DNA from: CAYUYH01 sp964449175
Lineage (GTDB): Bacteria; Planctomycetota; Phycisphaerae; SM23-33
Assembly (NCBI GenBank): GCA_964449175.1
Contig: CAYUYH010000100.1
Span: forward strand, 1-9,485
Direction: 5' to 3'
Length of the DNA: 9,485 bases
The position numbers and the translations under genes were made by a program. The notes under the pieces were generated by a model, which was not told the origin of the DNA, searched no databases, and saw only the letters and a list, made by a program, of their open reading frames with translations. Each line of letters begins with the position of its first letter. Within the stretch, counting starts at the first letter, position 1. Positions 1 to 6,763 of the stretch are shown here, one piece after another.

Positions 1-455
1 GGGGTGAAGAGCGGGGAGGGCAGCGGGGAGCACTGCTTGAGCTTGCCGGGCAGCTTCACGCCGCAGACGGTCTTGCTTTCCTTGTATTCCCGCCAGCCGC
101 TGCCGGCCAGATACCCTCGGACGACGCACTCGATGGGCACGACCTCGGCCTTGCGGCAGAGCATGAACCGCCCGTCGAGCTCTTCCTGGCGGCAGTCGTC
201 CGGCAGGTCTTCCATCCTGGTGGAGATCAGGTGGTTCGGCGCGGTCTCGGCGAGCATCTCGAACCAGAAGGCGCTGATCTGGGTGAGCACGCGGCCCTTG
301 TCGGGGATGCCGTTGGGCATGACCACGTCGTAGGCGCTGATGCGGTCGGTCGCGACGATCATCAGCCGCTCGCCGAGGTCGTAGATGTCGCGCACCTTGC
401 CGCTGCGCTTGGGGTAGTTGCCGATCGACGTCGTCAGCAGGGCCGTGGTTTTCAT
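1..455 (-). CDS. purC: SAICAR synthetase (phosphoribosylaminoimidazole-succinocarboxamide synthase), N-terminal 151 codons, cut by window edge
   Basis: This cytosolic enzyme joins CAIR and aspartate with ATP to give SAICAR in de novo purine synthesis. Reading the minus strand from the ATG at 453-455 gives an uninterrupted frame to base 1. Diagnostic motifs are GKVRDIYD (residues 19-26, the ATP-binding glycine-rich turn), ATDRISAYDVVMP (35-47), DKGRVLTQIS (52-61), ECVVRGYLAGSGW (109-121) and the LPSPLFTP stretch at the cut end. These match the roughly 300-residue single-domain PurC type, so about half is missing beyond the left edge. The start is supported by GAAGG five bases upstream, with GGAGGT further up. 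The membrane-protein gene ends 51 bases upstream on the same strand, so the two may share a transcript. No purine riboswitch or separate promoter was recognised in that gap. Identification is secure from motifs alone. Confidence 0.96.
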   Translation of the reverse strand, partial: MKTTALLTTSIGNYPKRSGKVRDIYDLGERLMIVATDRISAYDVVMPNGIPDKGRVLTQISAFWFEMLAETAPNHLISTRMEDLPDDCRQEELDGRFMLCRKAEVVPIECVVRGYLAGSGWREYKESKTVCGVKLPGKLKQCSPLPSPLFT

Positions 456-506
456 AGCAACCTTCTACCTCCGGCGCCCCGGCCAGTCAAGGCCCGGCGG
501 GCGGCC

Positions 507-1307
507 TCAGCGATTGGCCAAGTAGGCCAGCATGAAGCCCATTTGCGTCAGCATGTTAGCGGCCAGCAGGGCCCGGCGGCACAGCCCGCCGCGGATGCGG
601 CAGAGAACCGCCCCGCCGGCGCCGGCGACGATGACTGCCGTCGCCGAGATGCCCAGCTGCGTCCACGGCAGGTGGTTGAAGTACAGAACCGTCACCGGCA
701 GGAGCACGGCCAGCACGGCCGTCGCGGTCAGCGGCCCGCAGCCGCGGGCGAAGGCGGCGACGGGGGCGGAAGTCCTCTCGCCGGGCTTGCAGAACTGGCA
801 GGTTATCAGCATTGCCCAGCCGCCCCACAGCGGCGCCAGCAGCAGCGCGCGGAACATCATCCTGGGCCGCAGCCACTGAAGCATGTGCGGCAGGTAGTAG
901 GGGAAGTCCGGGTCATAGGCCTTCAGGTCCAGCAGGAACAGCGTCCAGATGGCCACGATCACCGCCGCGGCGACCGATCGGCCGGGGCCCTCGCCGCCCA
1001 GCACCTCCGCCAGGGCCAGCACGCTGCGCAGATACAGCCAGCCCATGCCCACTGCCAGCACGATCGCCACGGGTACGAACGTCAAACCGGTCGGGCTCGC
1101 GAACGACCCCCACGTCCAACTGTACAGCTCCGGCGCGCACGCCCCCCAGCCCAGCGAGATGGCCATGATCTCCAGCCAGGCCAGGCGGAATCGCTCCGGC
1201 GGCTCGGCGGCAATGGCCTCATCGCCCGCGGTCAGGAGCATGTACCCCGGCCTGCGGGCCAGCCACCCGCCGGTGAGTCGCAAGGCAGTGATTATCTTGC
1301 TGGGCAT
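507..1307 (-). CDS. Uncharacterised polytopic membrane protein, 266 aa
   Basis: I do not recognise this family. The protein has a short basic N-terminus (about residues 1-40, cytoplasmic-looking) followed by about six hydrophobic segments near residues 76-100, 111-128, 152-172, 192-210, 216-236 and 245-263, plus a weaker one near 42-60. The loop at about 129-150 is aromatic and proline rich (YDPDFPYYLP). A CxxC pair, C170 and C173 in TCQFCKPG, sits at the end of a membrane segment next to the basic loop, and could bind metal or form a disulfide. The overall form resembles integral inner-membrane proteins rather than a known transporter, and no ATPase or substrate motif is seen. The ATG at 1305-1307 has no clear Shine-Dalgarno sequence. 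The gene starts 28 bases after the aldolase stop and ends 51 bases before purC, so it is probably in the same transcript. Coding is supported by the coherent hydrophobic pattern and the good packing between neighbours. Confidence 0.85.
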   Translation of the reverse strand: MPSKIITALRLTGGWLARRPGYMLLTAGDEAIAAEPPERFRLAWLEIMAISLGWGACAPELYSWTWGSFASPTGLTFVPVAIVLAVGMGWLYLRSVLALAEVLGGEGPGRSVAAAVIVAIWTLFLLDLKAYDPDFPYYLPHMLQWLRPRMMFRALLLAPLWGGWAMLITCQFCKPGERTSAPVAAFARGCGPLTATAVLAVLLPVTVLYFNHLPWTQLGISATAVIVAGAGGAVLCRIRGGLCRRALLAANMLTQMGFMLAYLANR

Positions 1308-1335
1308 TGTCGGGTGATGGGCGTCGCGCGGACGC

Positions 1336-1992
1336 CTACCTCTTCTTCGCGGCGCGGGCGTCGGCCACGATCCGCACGTACTTGCCGGCCAGGTCGCGGA
1401 CCTCGCCGAGGCTGCCGCTGGCCAGGGCGCTCTTGGTCACCAGGGCCGAGCCTATGCCGAGCGTGACCGCGCCGGCGGCGATCCAGTCGGCAGCCGTGTT
1501 CAGGTCCACCCCTCCGGTCGGGGAGAGCTTCAGGTGCGGCATCGGCGCGAGGATGGCCTTGAAGTACTTCGGCCCGAACTGCCCGCCCGGGAAGACCTTT
1601 ACTATGTCCGCGCCGGCATTCGCGGCGTTGAGGATCTCGGTGGGCGTGAACGCCCCTGGCACGACGGGCAGGTCGGCTGCGTGGGCGGCCTGGATAACCT
1701 CTGGGTTGAACACCGGCGAGACGACGAACTGCGCTCCGGCGTCGATTGCCCGGCGGGCGGTGTCGGCGTCGAGGACGCTGCCCACGCCGATCATCGCCTC
1801 GCCCACGGCCGAGCGGCAGTCGCCGATGACCTTCAGGGCATTTGGCGTGGTCATGGTGATCTCGATGCAGTCCACGCCGCCGGCGAGCAGGGCCTTGGCC
1901 ACCTCCACCAACTGCTCGCTGCTGCTGGCCCGCACGACGGCCACCACGCCCTTGTCGCACAGCCGCTGAACCGCGGAACCTCGATCAGGCAT
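1336..1992 (-). CDS. KDPG/KHG-type 2-keto-3-deoxy aldolase, 218 aa
   Basis: A class I (Schiff-base) aldolase of the Eda family, which cleaves 2-keto-3-deoxy-6-phosphogluconate or related 2-keto-4-hydroxy acids to pyruvate plus an aldehyde in the cytosol. The TIM-barrel landmarks are in order: R21 in VAVVRA, general acid/base E44 in IEIT, G71-S72 in GVGSVLD, the SP-FNPE turn (92-98), PGAFTPTE (112-119), Schiff-base lysine K132 in IVKVFP, and the phosphate-binding TGGV (159-162). The length fits the family (about 210). A longer reading frame continues upstream to 2091, but the ATG at 1990-1992 is preferred because AAAGGA (2001-2006) lies eight bases ahead and family homology starts there. The residue matching E. 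coli Eda R49 is a threonine (T48), so classical KDPG specificity is not certain. The family also includes KDPGal and hydroxyoxoglutarate aldolases, so no symbol is given. Sugar-acid catabolism is the likely role. Confidence 0.93.
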   Translation of the reverse strand: MPDRGSAVQRLCDKGVVAVVRASSSEQLVEVAKALLAGGVDCIEITMTTPNALKVIGDCRSAVGEAMIGVGSVLDADTARRAIDAGAQFVVSPVFNPEVIQAAHAADLPVVPGAFTPTEILNAANAGADIVKVFPGGQFGPKYFKAILAPMPHLKLSPTGGVDLNTAADWIAAGAVTLGIGSALVTKSALASGSLGEVRDLAGKYVRIVADARAAKKR

Positions 1993-2040
1993 CGGCTTGG
2001 TCCTTTCGTATTCGCTGTCAGCAGGGACATCTAGCCTACC

Positions 2041-2079
2041 TGCGGCCCCGTCCGGCCGCAAGCGTGCGGCGGGGCCGCA
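2041..2079. other. Imperfect GC-rich hairpin in the divergent intergenic region
   Basis: TGCGGCCCCG at 2041-2050 is exactly complementary to CGGGGCCGCA at 2070-2079. Inside these arms, CCGCA (2056-2060) pairs with TGCGG (2065-2069) around the loop AGCG, leaving a small bulge at 2051-2055. An alternative fold pairs CGTGCGGC (2063-2070) with GCCGCACG (2074-2081). The element lies between the aldolase start and the promoter of the prepilin-like gene. It has no T-tract, so it is not a standard terminator. It could be a leader structure of the aldolase mRNA or a protein-binding site. The structure is seen directly and the role is unknown. Confidence 0.55.
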
Positions 2080-2094
2080 CGGGGCAGTCATTCG

Positions 2095-2123
2095 TTGACT
2101 TTCGGGCTATTCCGGGAGACAAT
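2095..2123 (+). promoter_or_regulatory. Predicted sigma70-type promoter of the prepilin-like gene and surE
   Basis: TTGACT (2095-2100) is followed after exactly 17 bases by GACAAT (2118-2123), matching five of six and four of six consensus positions. Transcription would start near 2130, giving a leader of about 30 bases before the ATG at 2162. It is the only good match seen in the 169-base divergent gap on this strand. Confidence 0.5.
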
Positions 2124-2138
2124 GCCACCTGTGTGGCA
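2123..2138. promoter_or_regulatory. 16-bp palindrome at the predicted transcription start, possible operator
   Basis: TGCCAC (2123-2128) and GTGGCA (2133-2138) are perfect inverted repeats separated by CTGT. The site begins at the last base of the predicted -10 box and covers the expected start of transcription, a usual place for a repressor dimer. A short 5' leader hairpin is the alternative. The six-base arms are short, so chance cannot be excluded. Confidence 0.35.
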
Positions 2139-2161
2139 CTGTCGTCCCGGGGCGGACCGCC

Positions 2162-3088
2162 ATGTCACAAAAAGGATGGACAATAACAGAGCTGCTCGTA
2201 GTCATTGGGTGCATGGGGCTCCTCGCAGGCATACTCACGCCCAGCCTGGCCGCGGTACGCGACATGGGCAGGCGGATCCAGTGCGTCTCGCAGCTTCGGG
2301 GCGTCGGCTCGGGGCTGAACGCATACGCGGCGGCCAATCGCTTCCGCATGCCGCCGTTCAAGTTCTCCGGCATTCCCGGCGACCTGCCGGCCTCCGGGCA
2401 CTGGGGCGGGTCGAGCCAGCCGGACCCGGTGACCTTCGGCTCGCCGGTCGACGTCAATCTCTGGTGCCTCGTAACCGACGGCATACTGAGCGCCGATGCA
2501 CTGCGCTGCCCGAGCTCCGCCGACGAGCTGCGCACAGGCGACGACAGCCTGTTCCCCTACACCGACCAGTTCAGCAGCTACTGCCTGCGCTTCCCGCCCA
2601 GTCGCGACCTGTTCGACGCGTCTCCACAGCTGGCGGACTACAAGGGTCTCGGGCTGCTTGGCGTCTACATGACGCACGCGGGCGGGGAGAAGGCCTTCGT
2701 GTCGGCCGGCGGCAGCGGTGCGAACTACCAGACCGTGCCGCAGGTCATGCTGACCCGACGCTATGACTTCGACCCGGCTGCCGCGTTCACCAGCACGTTC
2801 TTCGACCCCGCGTCAGACGCCGTGGCCAGCGACATGTTCTGGTGGCAGGACCACGCCGCCGCCGCCCCGCCGCCGCCGGATGGGATCACCTCCTATCGCA
2901 CGCAGGCCCGCTGGTGCCACGGGAGCGAGTTCAACGTCCTCTACGGCAGCGGGGCCGTGCGGACCATCTCCGACGACGGCACGGTGGCCGCCAACTCTGC
3001 CCCGCCCGGCGAGTCGCTGGTTGACTCCGGCCTGCACTTCGGCAAGTATGCCGAAAGGATCTGGCAGCACTTCGACGCGCCGAGATAG
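2162..3088 (+). CDS. Prepilin-like protein with type IV pilin N-terminal methylation signal, 308 aa
   Basis: The N-terminus has a type IV prepilin/pseudopilin signal. A short basic leader ends in G5, then mature residues W6-T-I-T-E10 lead into a hydrophobic helix (about 11-32) with the LLVVI core and P27. E10 is the conserved Glu+5 of the mature protein, so cleavage by prepilin peptidase between G5 and W6 is expected, with the rest outside the membrane. After the helix comes the planctomycete-type pattern R-x2-Q-C41-V-S-x-L-R-G-V-G-x-G-L-x-A-Y-A. Near the C-terminus, H253 followed nine residues later by S263-G264 resembles the H-X9-DG motif of the DUF1559-like family, but the aspartate is serine. 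The +1 residue is W instead of the usual F. The start ATG has only a weak purine-rich site (GGGGCGGA) upstream. No other pilus genes are in the window. surE follows after 39 bases. The role may be surface attachment, secretion or a structural pseudopilin, which the sequence does not settle. Confidence 0.9.
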   Translation: MSQKGWTITELLVVIGCMGLLAGILTPSLAAVRDMGRRIQCVSQLRGVGSGLNAYAAANRFRMPPFKFSGIPGDLPASGHWGGSSQPDPVTFGSPVDVNLWCLVTDGILSADALRCPSSADELRTGDDSLFPYTDQFSSYCLRFPPSRDLFDASPQLADYKGLGLLGVYMTHAGGEKAFVSAGGSGANYQTVPQVMLTRRYDFDPAAAFTSTFFDPASDAVASDMFWWQDHAAAAPPPPDGITSYRTQARWCHGSEFNVLYGSGAVRTISDDGTVAANSAPPGESLVDSGLHFGKYAERIWQHFDAPR

Positions 3089-3127
3089 CCGCCGGGTGCT
3101 GGCGACCGATCCGCCGGACGGCTGGCG

Positions 3128-3907
3128 ATGCGCATCCTGCTGAGCAACGACGACGGCATACTCGCCCCCGGCTTGGCCGCACTGCGCCGGGCGGTCGCCG
3201 ACATGGGCGAGGTCACCGTGGTCGCGCCGGCCAGCCCACAGTCCGCCGCCGGGCATTCCATCACGCTCACCGCGCCGCTGACCGTCCGCCAGGTCCGCCT
3301 CGGAGACCGTGGCGAGCAGTTCGCCGGCATGTGCGTCGACGGCCGACCCGCCGACTGCGTTCGGCTGGCCGTCCGAAGGCTGCTCGCCGAGCCGGTTGAC
3401 CTGGTCCTCAGCGGCATCAACGCCGGGGCCAACACAGGCATAAACGTCTTCTACTCCGGCACGGTGGCTGCGGCTGCCGAGGCCGCCATGCTGGGCCTGC
3501 CGGCTGTGGCGTTCTCCTCGGCCCAGACCGACCTTGACGGCGACTTTGCCCGCATCGCCGGCCTGTGCCGTCTCGTGCTGGACGAGCTGCTGGCCGCCGG
3601 ACTGGCCGGCGGGCAACTGGTGAACGTCAACGTCCCGCGCCTCGTCCCCGGCCTGCCGCGCGGCGTCCGCGTCGTGCCGCAGTCCACCGGCGGCGTGGAG
3701 GACGTCTACCACCCGCACGACCACCCCCAGGGCCTGGAGGCCTACAAGCTCGGCGACGAGTACAACTTCCTCAGCGGGCAGGGCGCCACCGACGTCTCGT
3801 GCCTGGAGGAGGGGTACATCACCGTCACGCCGCTGAACGTTGACATGACCGACCACCCCCGCCTTGCCACCCTGGCCGAGAGACACTGGCCGACACTGCC
3901 GACGTAG
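3128..3907 (+). CDS. surE: SurE 5'/3'-nucleotidase (survival protein), 259 aa
   Basis: SurE is a divalent-metal-dependent phosphatase that removes phosphate from nucleoside 5'- and 3'-monophosphates and is linked to stationary-phase survival and nucleotide salvage in the cytosol. The N-terminal LLSNDDGI has the metal ligands D8 and D9. S39 lies in PQSAAGHSITL, and N98 lies in the LSGINAGANTG motif that completes the site. CVDGRPADCVRLA (69-81) and the FYSGTVAAAAEAAMLGLPAVAFS stretch just downstream are family landmarks. The length fits the usual 250-260, and the C-terminus ends near the terminator, so the gene looks intact. The ATG at 3128 places NDDG at the standard position and is preferred even though the Shine-Dalgarno is weak. 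The prepilin-like gene is 39 bases upstream, and co-transcription from the 2095 promoter is likely. Confidence 0.97.
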   Translation: MRILLSNDDGILAPGLAALRRAVADMGEVTVVAPASPQSAAGHSITLTAPLTVRQVRLGDRGEQFAGMCVDGRPADCVRLAVRRLLAEPVDLVLSGINAGANTGINVFYSGTVAAAAEAAMLGLPAVAFSSAQTDLDGDFARIAGLCRLVLDELLAAGLAGGQLVNVNVPRLVPGLPRGVRVVPQSTGGVEDVYHPHDHPQGLEAYKLGDEYNFLSGQGATDVSCLEEGYITVTPLNVDMTDHPRLATLAERHWPTLPT

Positions 3908-3937
3908 GACTCGCCCGGCGGGAAAGGGCAGAAACAT

Positions 3938-3956
3938 CCCGCAGCAGTGCTGCGGG
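3938..3956. terminator. GC stem-loop between convergent surE and oxidoreductase genes
   Basis: CCCGCAGC (3938-3945) pairs perfectly with GCTGCGGG (3949-3956) around the loop AGT. It lies 30 bases after the surE stop and 36 bases before the stop of the convergent oxidoreductase. The plus strand continues CTTCCTGTT, a weak pyrimidine tract, and the minus strand has GATGTTTC. A bidirectional terminator is the best reading, although the T-tract is poor on both sides. Confidence 0.7.
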
Positions 3957-3992
3957 CTTCCTGTTGGAGTCACGCGGCGAGAGGGTGGGGAC

Positions 3993-5090
3993 TCACTGCG
4001 GGGGCTGCTGAGTCTGCGAGACGGCCCCGGCGAGCTGGTCGACGGGGCGGTCGCGCAGGCAGTCCTGCACCGTCCAGCCGCGGCTGGTGAGCAGTCGCGT
4101 GGGGTCCTCGGGCTGGCTGGTCTGGCCGGAGAGGTAGATCGCCTCTATCACGGCCAGGTTCAGCAGGTTCTCGCGGGCGGAGCACTCGTATGCGGGCAAG
4201 CCGGCGGCCACCGCCTCGGCGAAGGCCTCGGCCTGTCGGCGGCAAAGGTCGGCCGGACCGCTCTCGTCCCTTGTGCTGTCGATGACGTGCCCGTCGGGTG
4301 CCCGCAGCGTGCACCATTCGTTGTTGGCCGTCAGCGAGCCGCCCTGGCCGTGCAGGCTCAGCTCCTCGCTGACCGGCCCGGAGCAGCGCGTCGTGACGAC
4401 CGTCGCCATCGAGTCCGGTGCGAACCGCAGGATCGCCGCAGCCGTGTCGTCCGTGTCGTGAATGCTCATCTCGTCGGCCACCGTGCCGGCGGCCAGGCCG
4501 TAAACCTCCTCCGGCATGCCCAGCATCCATAGCATCAGGTCGATGCTGTGGTAGCCAAGCTCCATCAGCGCCCCGCCGCCGGCACTGGCCTTGTCGCCGC
4601 GCCAGCGAAGCTCGCCGCCCCAGTTAAACAGGTAGTGCCCGCGGGCGAGGAACACCTTGCCAAGCTCGCCCCGCAGTTGCCACGCCCGGCGATAGCCGCC
4701 GGCGAACCGCCTCTGCGTGCCCACGGCCAGCAGCGCCTTGGCCTTCTCCATCGCGCCGATCAGCTCCAGCCCCTCGTCCAGGCTGCGGGCCAGCGGCGGG
4801 GCCTTCCACACGCAGATGCCGCGCTCGGCGCACGTGGCGATCACCTCCGCCGCGGCCGGCGGCGGCACGGCCAGGTACACCGCGGCGGGCCTGGTCTCGG
4901 CCAACATACTGCGGTTGTCGCTGTAGGCGGGCAGCTTCGCGGCGGCGGCGGCCCGTTCGGCGGCGCGGGCGTCGCGGTCGGCGATGCCGCCGACGGTCAC
5001 CTTCTCGCTGGCGAGCAGCCCTTCGAGCACCAGCTCGCCGAAGCCGCCTACCCCGATCACCGCAACCGGCAGGGGACTACTGCTGGACAT
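3993..5090 (-). CDS. Gfo/Idh/MocA-family NAD(P)-dependent oxidoreductase, 365 aa
   Basis: A soluble sugar or cyclitol dehydrogenase of the Gfo/Idh/MocA family. The N-terminal Rossmann fold starts VAVIGVGGFGELVLEGLL (9-26), with D38 at the end of strand 2, which favours NAD over NADP. The lysine of the family's EKP motif is K96, here in the altered context VWKAPP. The catalytic segment GGGALMELGYHSIDLMLWMLG (171-191) has H181, with E177 where aspartate is usual. The C-terminal alpha/beta domain (about 125-350) runs to a Gln/Pro-rich end. Substrate is not predictable. The ATG at 5088-5090 is chosen because GAGAGG (5100-5105) is nine bases upstream and a good promoter lies just before it. A longer GTG frame from 5129 would start inside the -10 box. 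The gene is downstream of GH43 on the same strand with a 65-base gap, which suggests handling of the released sugar, but this is inference. Confidence 0.93.
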   Translation of the reverse strand: MSSSSPLPVAVIGVGGFGELVLEGLLASEKVTVGGIADRDARAAERAAAAAKLPAYSDNRSMLAETRPAAVYLAVPPPAAAEVIATCAERGICVWKAPPLARSLDEGLELIGAMEKAKALLAVGTQRRFAGGYRRAWQLRGELGKVFLARGHYLFNWGGELRWRGDKASAGGGALMELGYHSIDLMLWMLGMPEEVYGLAAGTVADEMSIHDTDDTAAAILRFAPDSMATVVTTRCSGPVSEELSLHGQGGSLTANNEWCTLRAPDGHVIDSTRDESGPADLCRRQAEAFAEAVAAGLPAYECSARENLLNLAVIEAIYLSGQTSQPEDPTRLLTSRGWTVQDCLRDRPVDQLAGAVSQTQQPPQ

Positions 5091-5125
5091 GTCCTTACAC
5101 CTCTCGATCCCTCGTGAATCAGCGG

Positions 5126-5154
5126 ACACTACGCCCCGCCCGGCGAGTTGTCAA
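5126..5154 (-). promoter_or_regulatory. Predicted sigma70-type promoter for the oxidoreductase
   Basis: On the minus strand TTGACA (5149-5154) is followed after 17 bases by TAGTGT (5126-5131). The -35 is a perfect consensus and the -10 matches three of six. The start would be near 5120, about 30 bases before the ATG at 5090. It sits just after the GH43 stop, so the oxidoreductase could be expressed apart from GH43. Confidence 0.45.
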
Positions 5155-5155
5155 G

Positions 5156-6733
5156 CTACCGCGATGCCGGCGGGGAGAAGCGGAAGTAGTCGAAGTCGGC
5201 GGACCCTGAGGCGCCGGGGTCGGCGGTGATGGAGAACAGGCCCACCTTTGCGCCTATCCACTTACCGGCAGCGGCCTGGAACTCCGGGCCGATTGGCTGA
5301 AGTGGGCCGTCGCCGGCGGCGTAGCTGAATTGGCACAGTCCGCCGTCGGCCACCTCCACGGCCAACCTGGGGGCAGACGAGGCCAGCGGGGCGGCGGAAA
5401 CCTCCTTGCCGTCGACCAGCATCACCAGCCGCACGCCGCTGCCCGCGGGGCAGACGGCGATGGCGGCGTGCTGCTCGCCCATGACAACCAGCCCAGCTCG
5501 GATGTCGCCTGCGGCGAGCCCCGTCGAGTCGTCGCTTGGGGCCAACTCCAACGTCGTCTCGACGGCGAACGCGCGGGCGGGAAGCTTCTGTGCGAGCAGG
5601 CAGCCGGCCTGGGCGAAGTCGCTGCCGGGGACGTGCTGGGCGATCAGCCTCAGCCAGCCCGGCCGGGCTGTGAGCGAGTACCACTCGCGGCGCCAGTTGG
5701 CGTGCCACTGCCACTGCAAGCCCAGGGCGGGCGAGTCGAACTCATCGTTGGTCTGCGGCGCGGCCGCGGAGCTCTCGCCGCCAACCTCCGGCTTGCGCCA
5801 TCGCAGCACCGGCTCGCCGACGCCGTCGCCGTCGCGGTCCTCGCCCATCATCGGCCAGCCGTCCTCCCAGCGGGCGGGCTGGAGGTGCACGATCCGCCCG
5901 TACGGCCCGGCGTCGGAGAAGTGCACGAACCACCACTCGCCCGCGGGCGTGTCCACCAGCGCGCCCTGGTGCGGGCCGTTGACGGGCGAACCACCCTGGG
6001 CCAGCACGATCCTGTCCTCGTACGGCCCGTAGATATCGCGCGACCGCAGTGCAACCTGCCAGCCGGACCGCACGCCGCCGGCCGGGGCGAGGATGTAGTA
6101 CAGCCCATCCTTCTTGAGGAACTTCGGGCCCTCGATAGTCGGGTGGCGGTCCGGGTCGGCGAAGACGACCTTGCCCTCGCCCAGCAGTCGCGAGCCGTCG
6201 GCAGCCATCGGGCAGACGCGCAGCCGGTGCTTGATGCCCGTGCGCGAGCGGGCGTAGGCGTGCACGAGCCAGGCTCGTCCGTCATCGTCCCACAGCGGGC
6301 AGGGGTCGATCAGCCCCGCGCCTTCAGCCACGCAACGCGGCGGCGACCACTCGCCCGCCGGATCGGCGGCGGTGACCACGAACAGCCCCTCGTCGACCAG
6401 CGGGAAGAAGATGTAGAACAGCCCGTCGTGGCAGCGGATGGCCGGCGCCCACACGCCGCTGCCGTGCTGGGGCGTGTCGTAGCGCGCGAATAGCAGGCGG
6501 GGCAGCGCGTGGTTGATGATCGTCCAGTTCACCAGGTCGTAGGAGTGGAGGATGGGCAGACCGGGCGTGCAGTTAAAGCTGCTGGCCGTCATGTAGAAAT
6601 CCTCGCGGACGCGGATGACGTCCGGGTCGGAGTAGTCGGCCAGGATGATCGGGTTGCGGTATGTGCCGTCGCCCTGGTCCGGAGACCAGGGATACGCCTC
6701 AACCGCCCGCGGATCGTATGCAGTGCTGCCCAT
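5156..6733 (-). CDS. GH43-family glycoside hydrolase (beta-xylosidase or alpha-arabinofuranosidase type), 525 aa
   Basis: An inverting retaining-free five-bladed propeller enzyme of family GH43 with an added C-terminal beta-sandwich. It would remove xylose or arabinose from oligosaccharides. Catalytic residues are visible in order: general base D36 in DYSDPDV, pKa-modulating D143 in LIDPCPLW, and general acid E201 in TIEGPKF. H255 in GPHQGAL is the conserved propeller histidine. The first blade shows FYMTASSFNCTPGLPILHSYDLVNW. DRDGDGVGEPV (299-309) is usual in the xylosidase-like subfamily. The C-terminal domain (about 330-525) begins NDEFDSPALGLQWQW and resembles the XynB-like sandwich. No signal peptide is present, so it should act in the cytosol on imported oligosaccharides. 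The ATG is supported by GGAG six bases upstream. It starts 30 bases after the aminotransferase stop. Exact substrate and GH43 subfamily cannot be decided by eye. Confidence 0.93.
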   Translation of the reverse strand: MGSTAYDPRAVEAYPWSPDQGDGTYRNPIILADYSDPDVIRVREDFYMTASSFNCTPGLPILHSYDLVNWTIINHALPRLLFARYDTPQHGSGVWAPAIRCHDGLFYIFFPLVDEGLFVVTAADPAGEWSPPRCVAEGAGLIDPCPLWDDDGRAWLVHAYARSRTGIKHRLRVCPMAADGSRLLGEGKVVFADPDRHPTIEGPKFLKKDGLYYILAPAGGVRSGWQVALRSRDIYGPYEDRIVLAQGGSPVNGPHQGALVDTPAGEWWFVHFSDAGPYGRIVHLQPARWEDGWPMMGEDRDGDGVGEPVLRWRKPEVGGESSAAAPQTNDEFDSPALGLQWQWHANWRREWYSLTARPGWLRLIAQHVPGSDFAQAGCLLAQKLPARAFAVETTLELAPSDDSTGLAAGDIRAGLVVMGEQHAAIAVCPAGSGVRLVMLVDGKEVSAAPLASSAPRLAVEVADGGLCQFSYAAGDGPLQPIGPEFQAAAGKWIGAKVGLFSITADPGASGSADFDYFRFSPPASR

Positions 6734-6763
6734 CGACCGCTCCGTAACGTGCCGGCCTGCCGG

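Noticed and set aside
231..1466. Long plus-strand open frame of 411 codons
   Set aside because: It lies opposite purC, the membrane protein and the aldolase. Its translation is rich in Arg, Gln, His and Ala with no family motifs, as expected for the antisense frame of GC-rich genes.
2813..3973. Minus-strand open frame of 386 codons
   Set aside because: It is antisense to the clear surE and the end of the prepilin-like gene and has no recognisable domain.
5091..5129. Longer N-terminus of the oxidoreductase from a GTG at 5129
   Set aside because: That codon lies inside the predicted -10 box and adds 13 residues ahead of the Rossmann fold, while the ATG at 5090 has a good ribosome site.
5330..6493. 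Plus-strand open frame of 387 codons
   Set aside because: It is antisense to the well-supported GH43 gene, and its composition is typical of a shadow frame.
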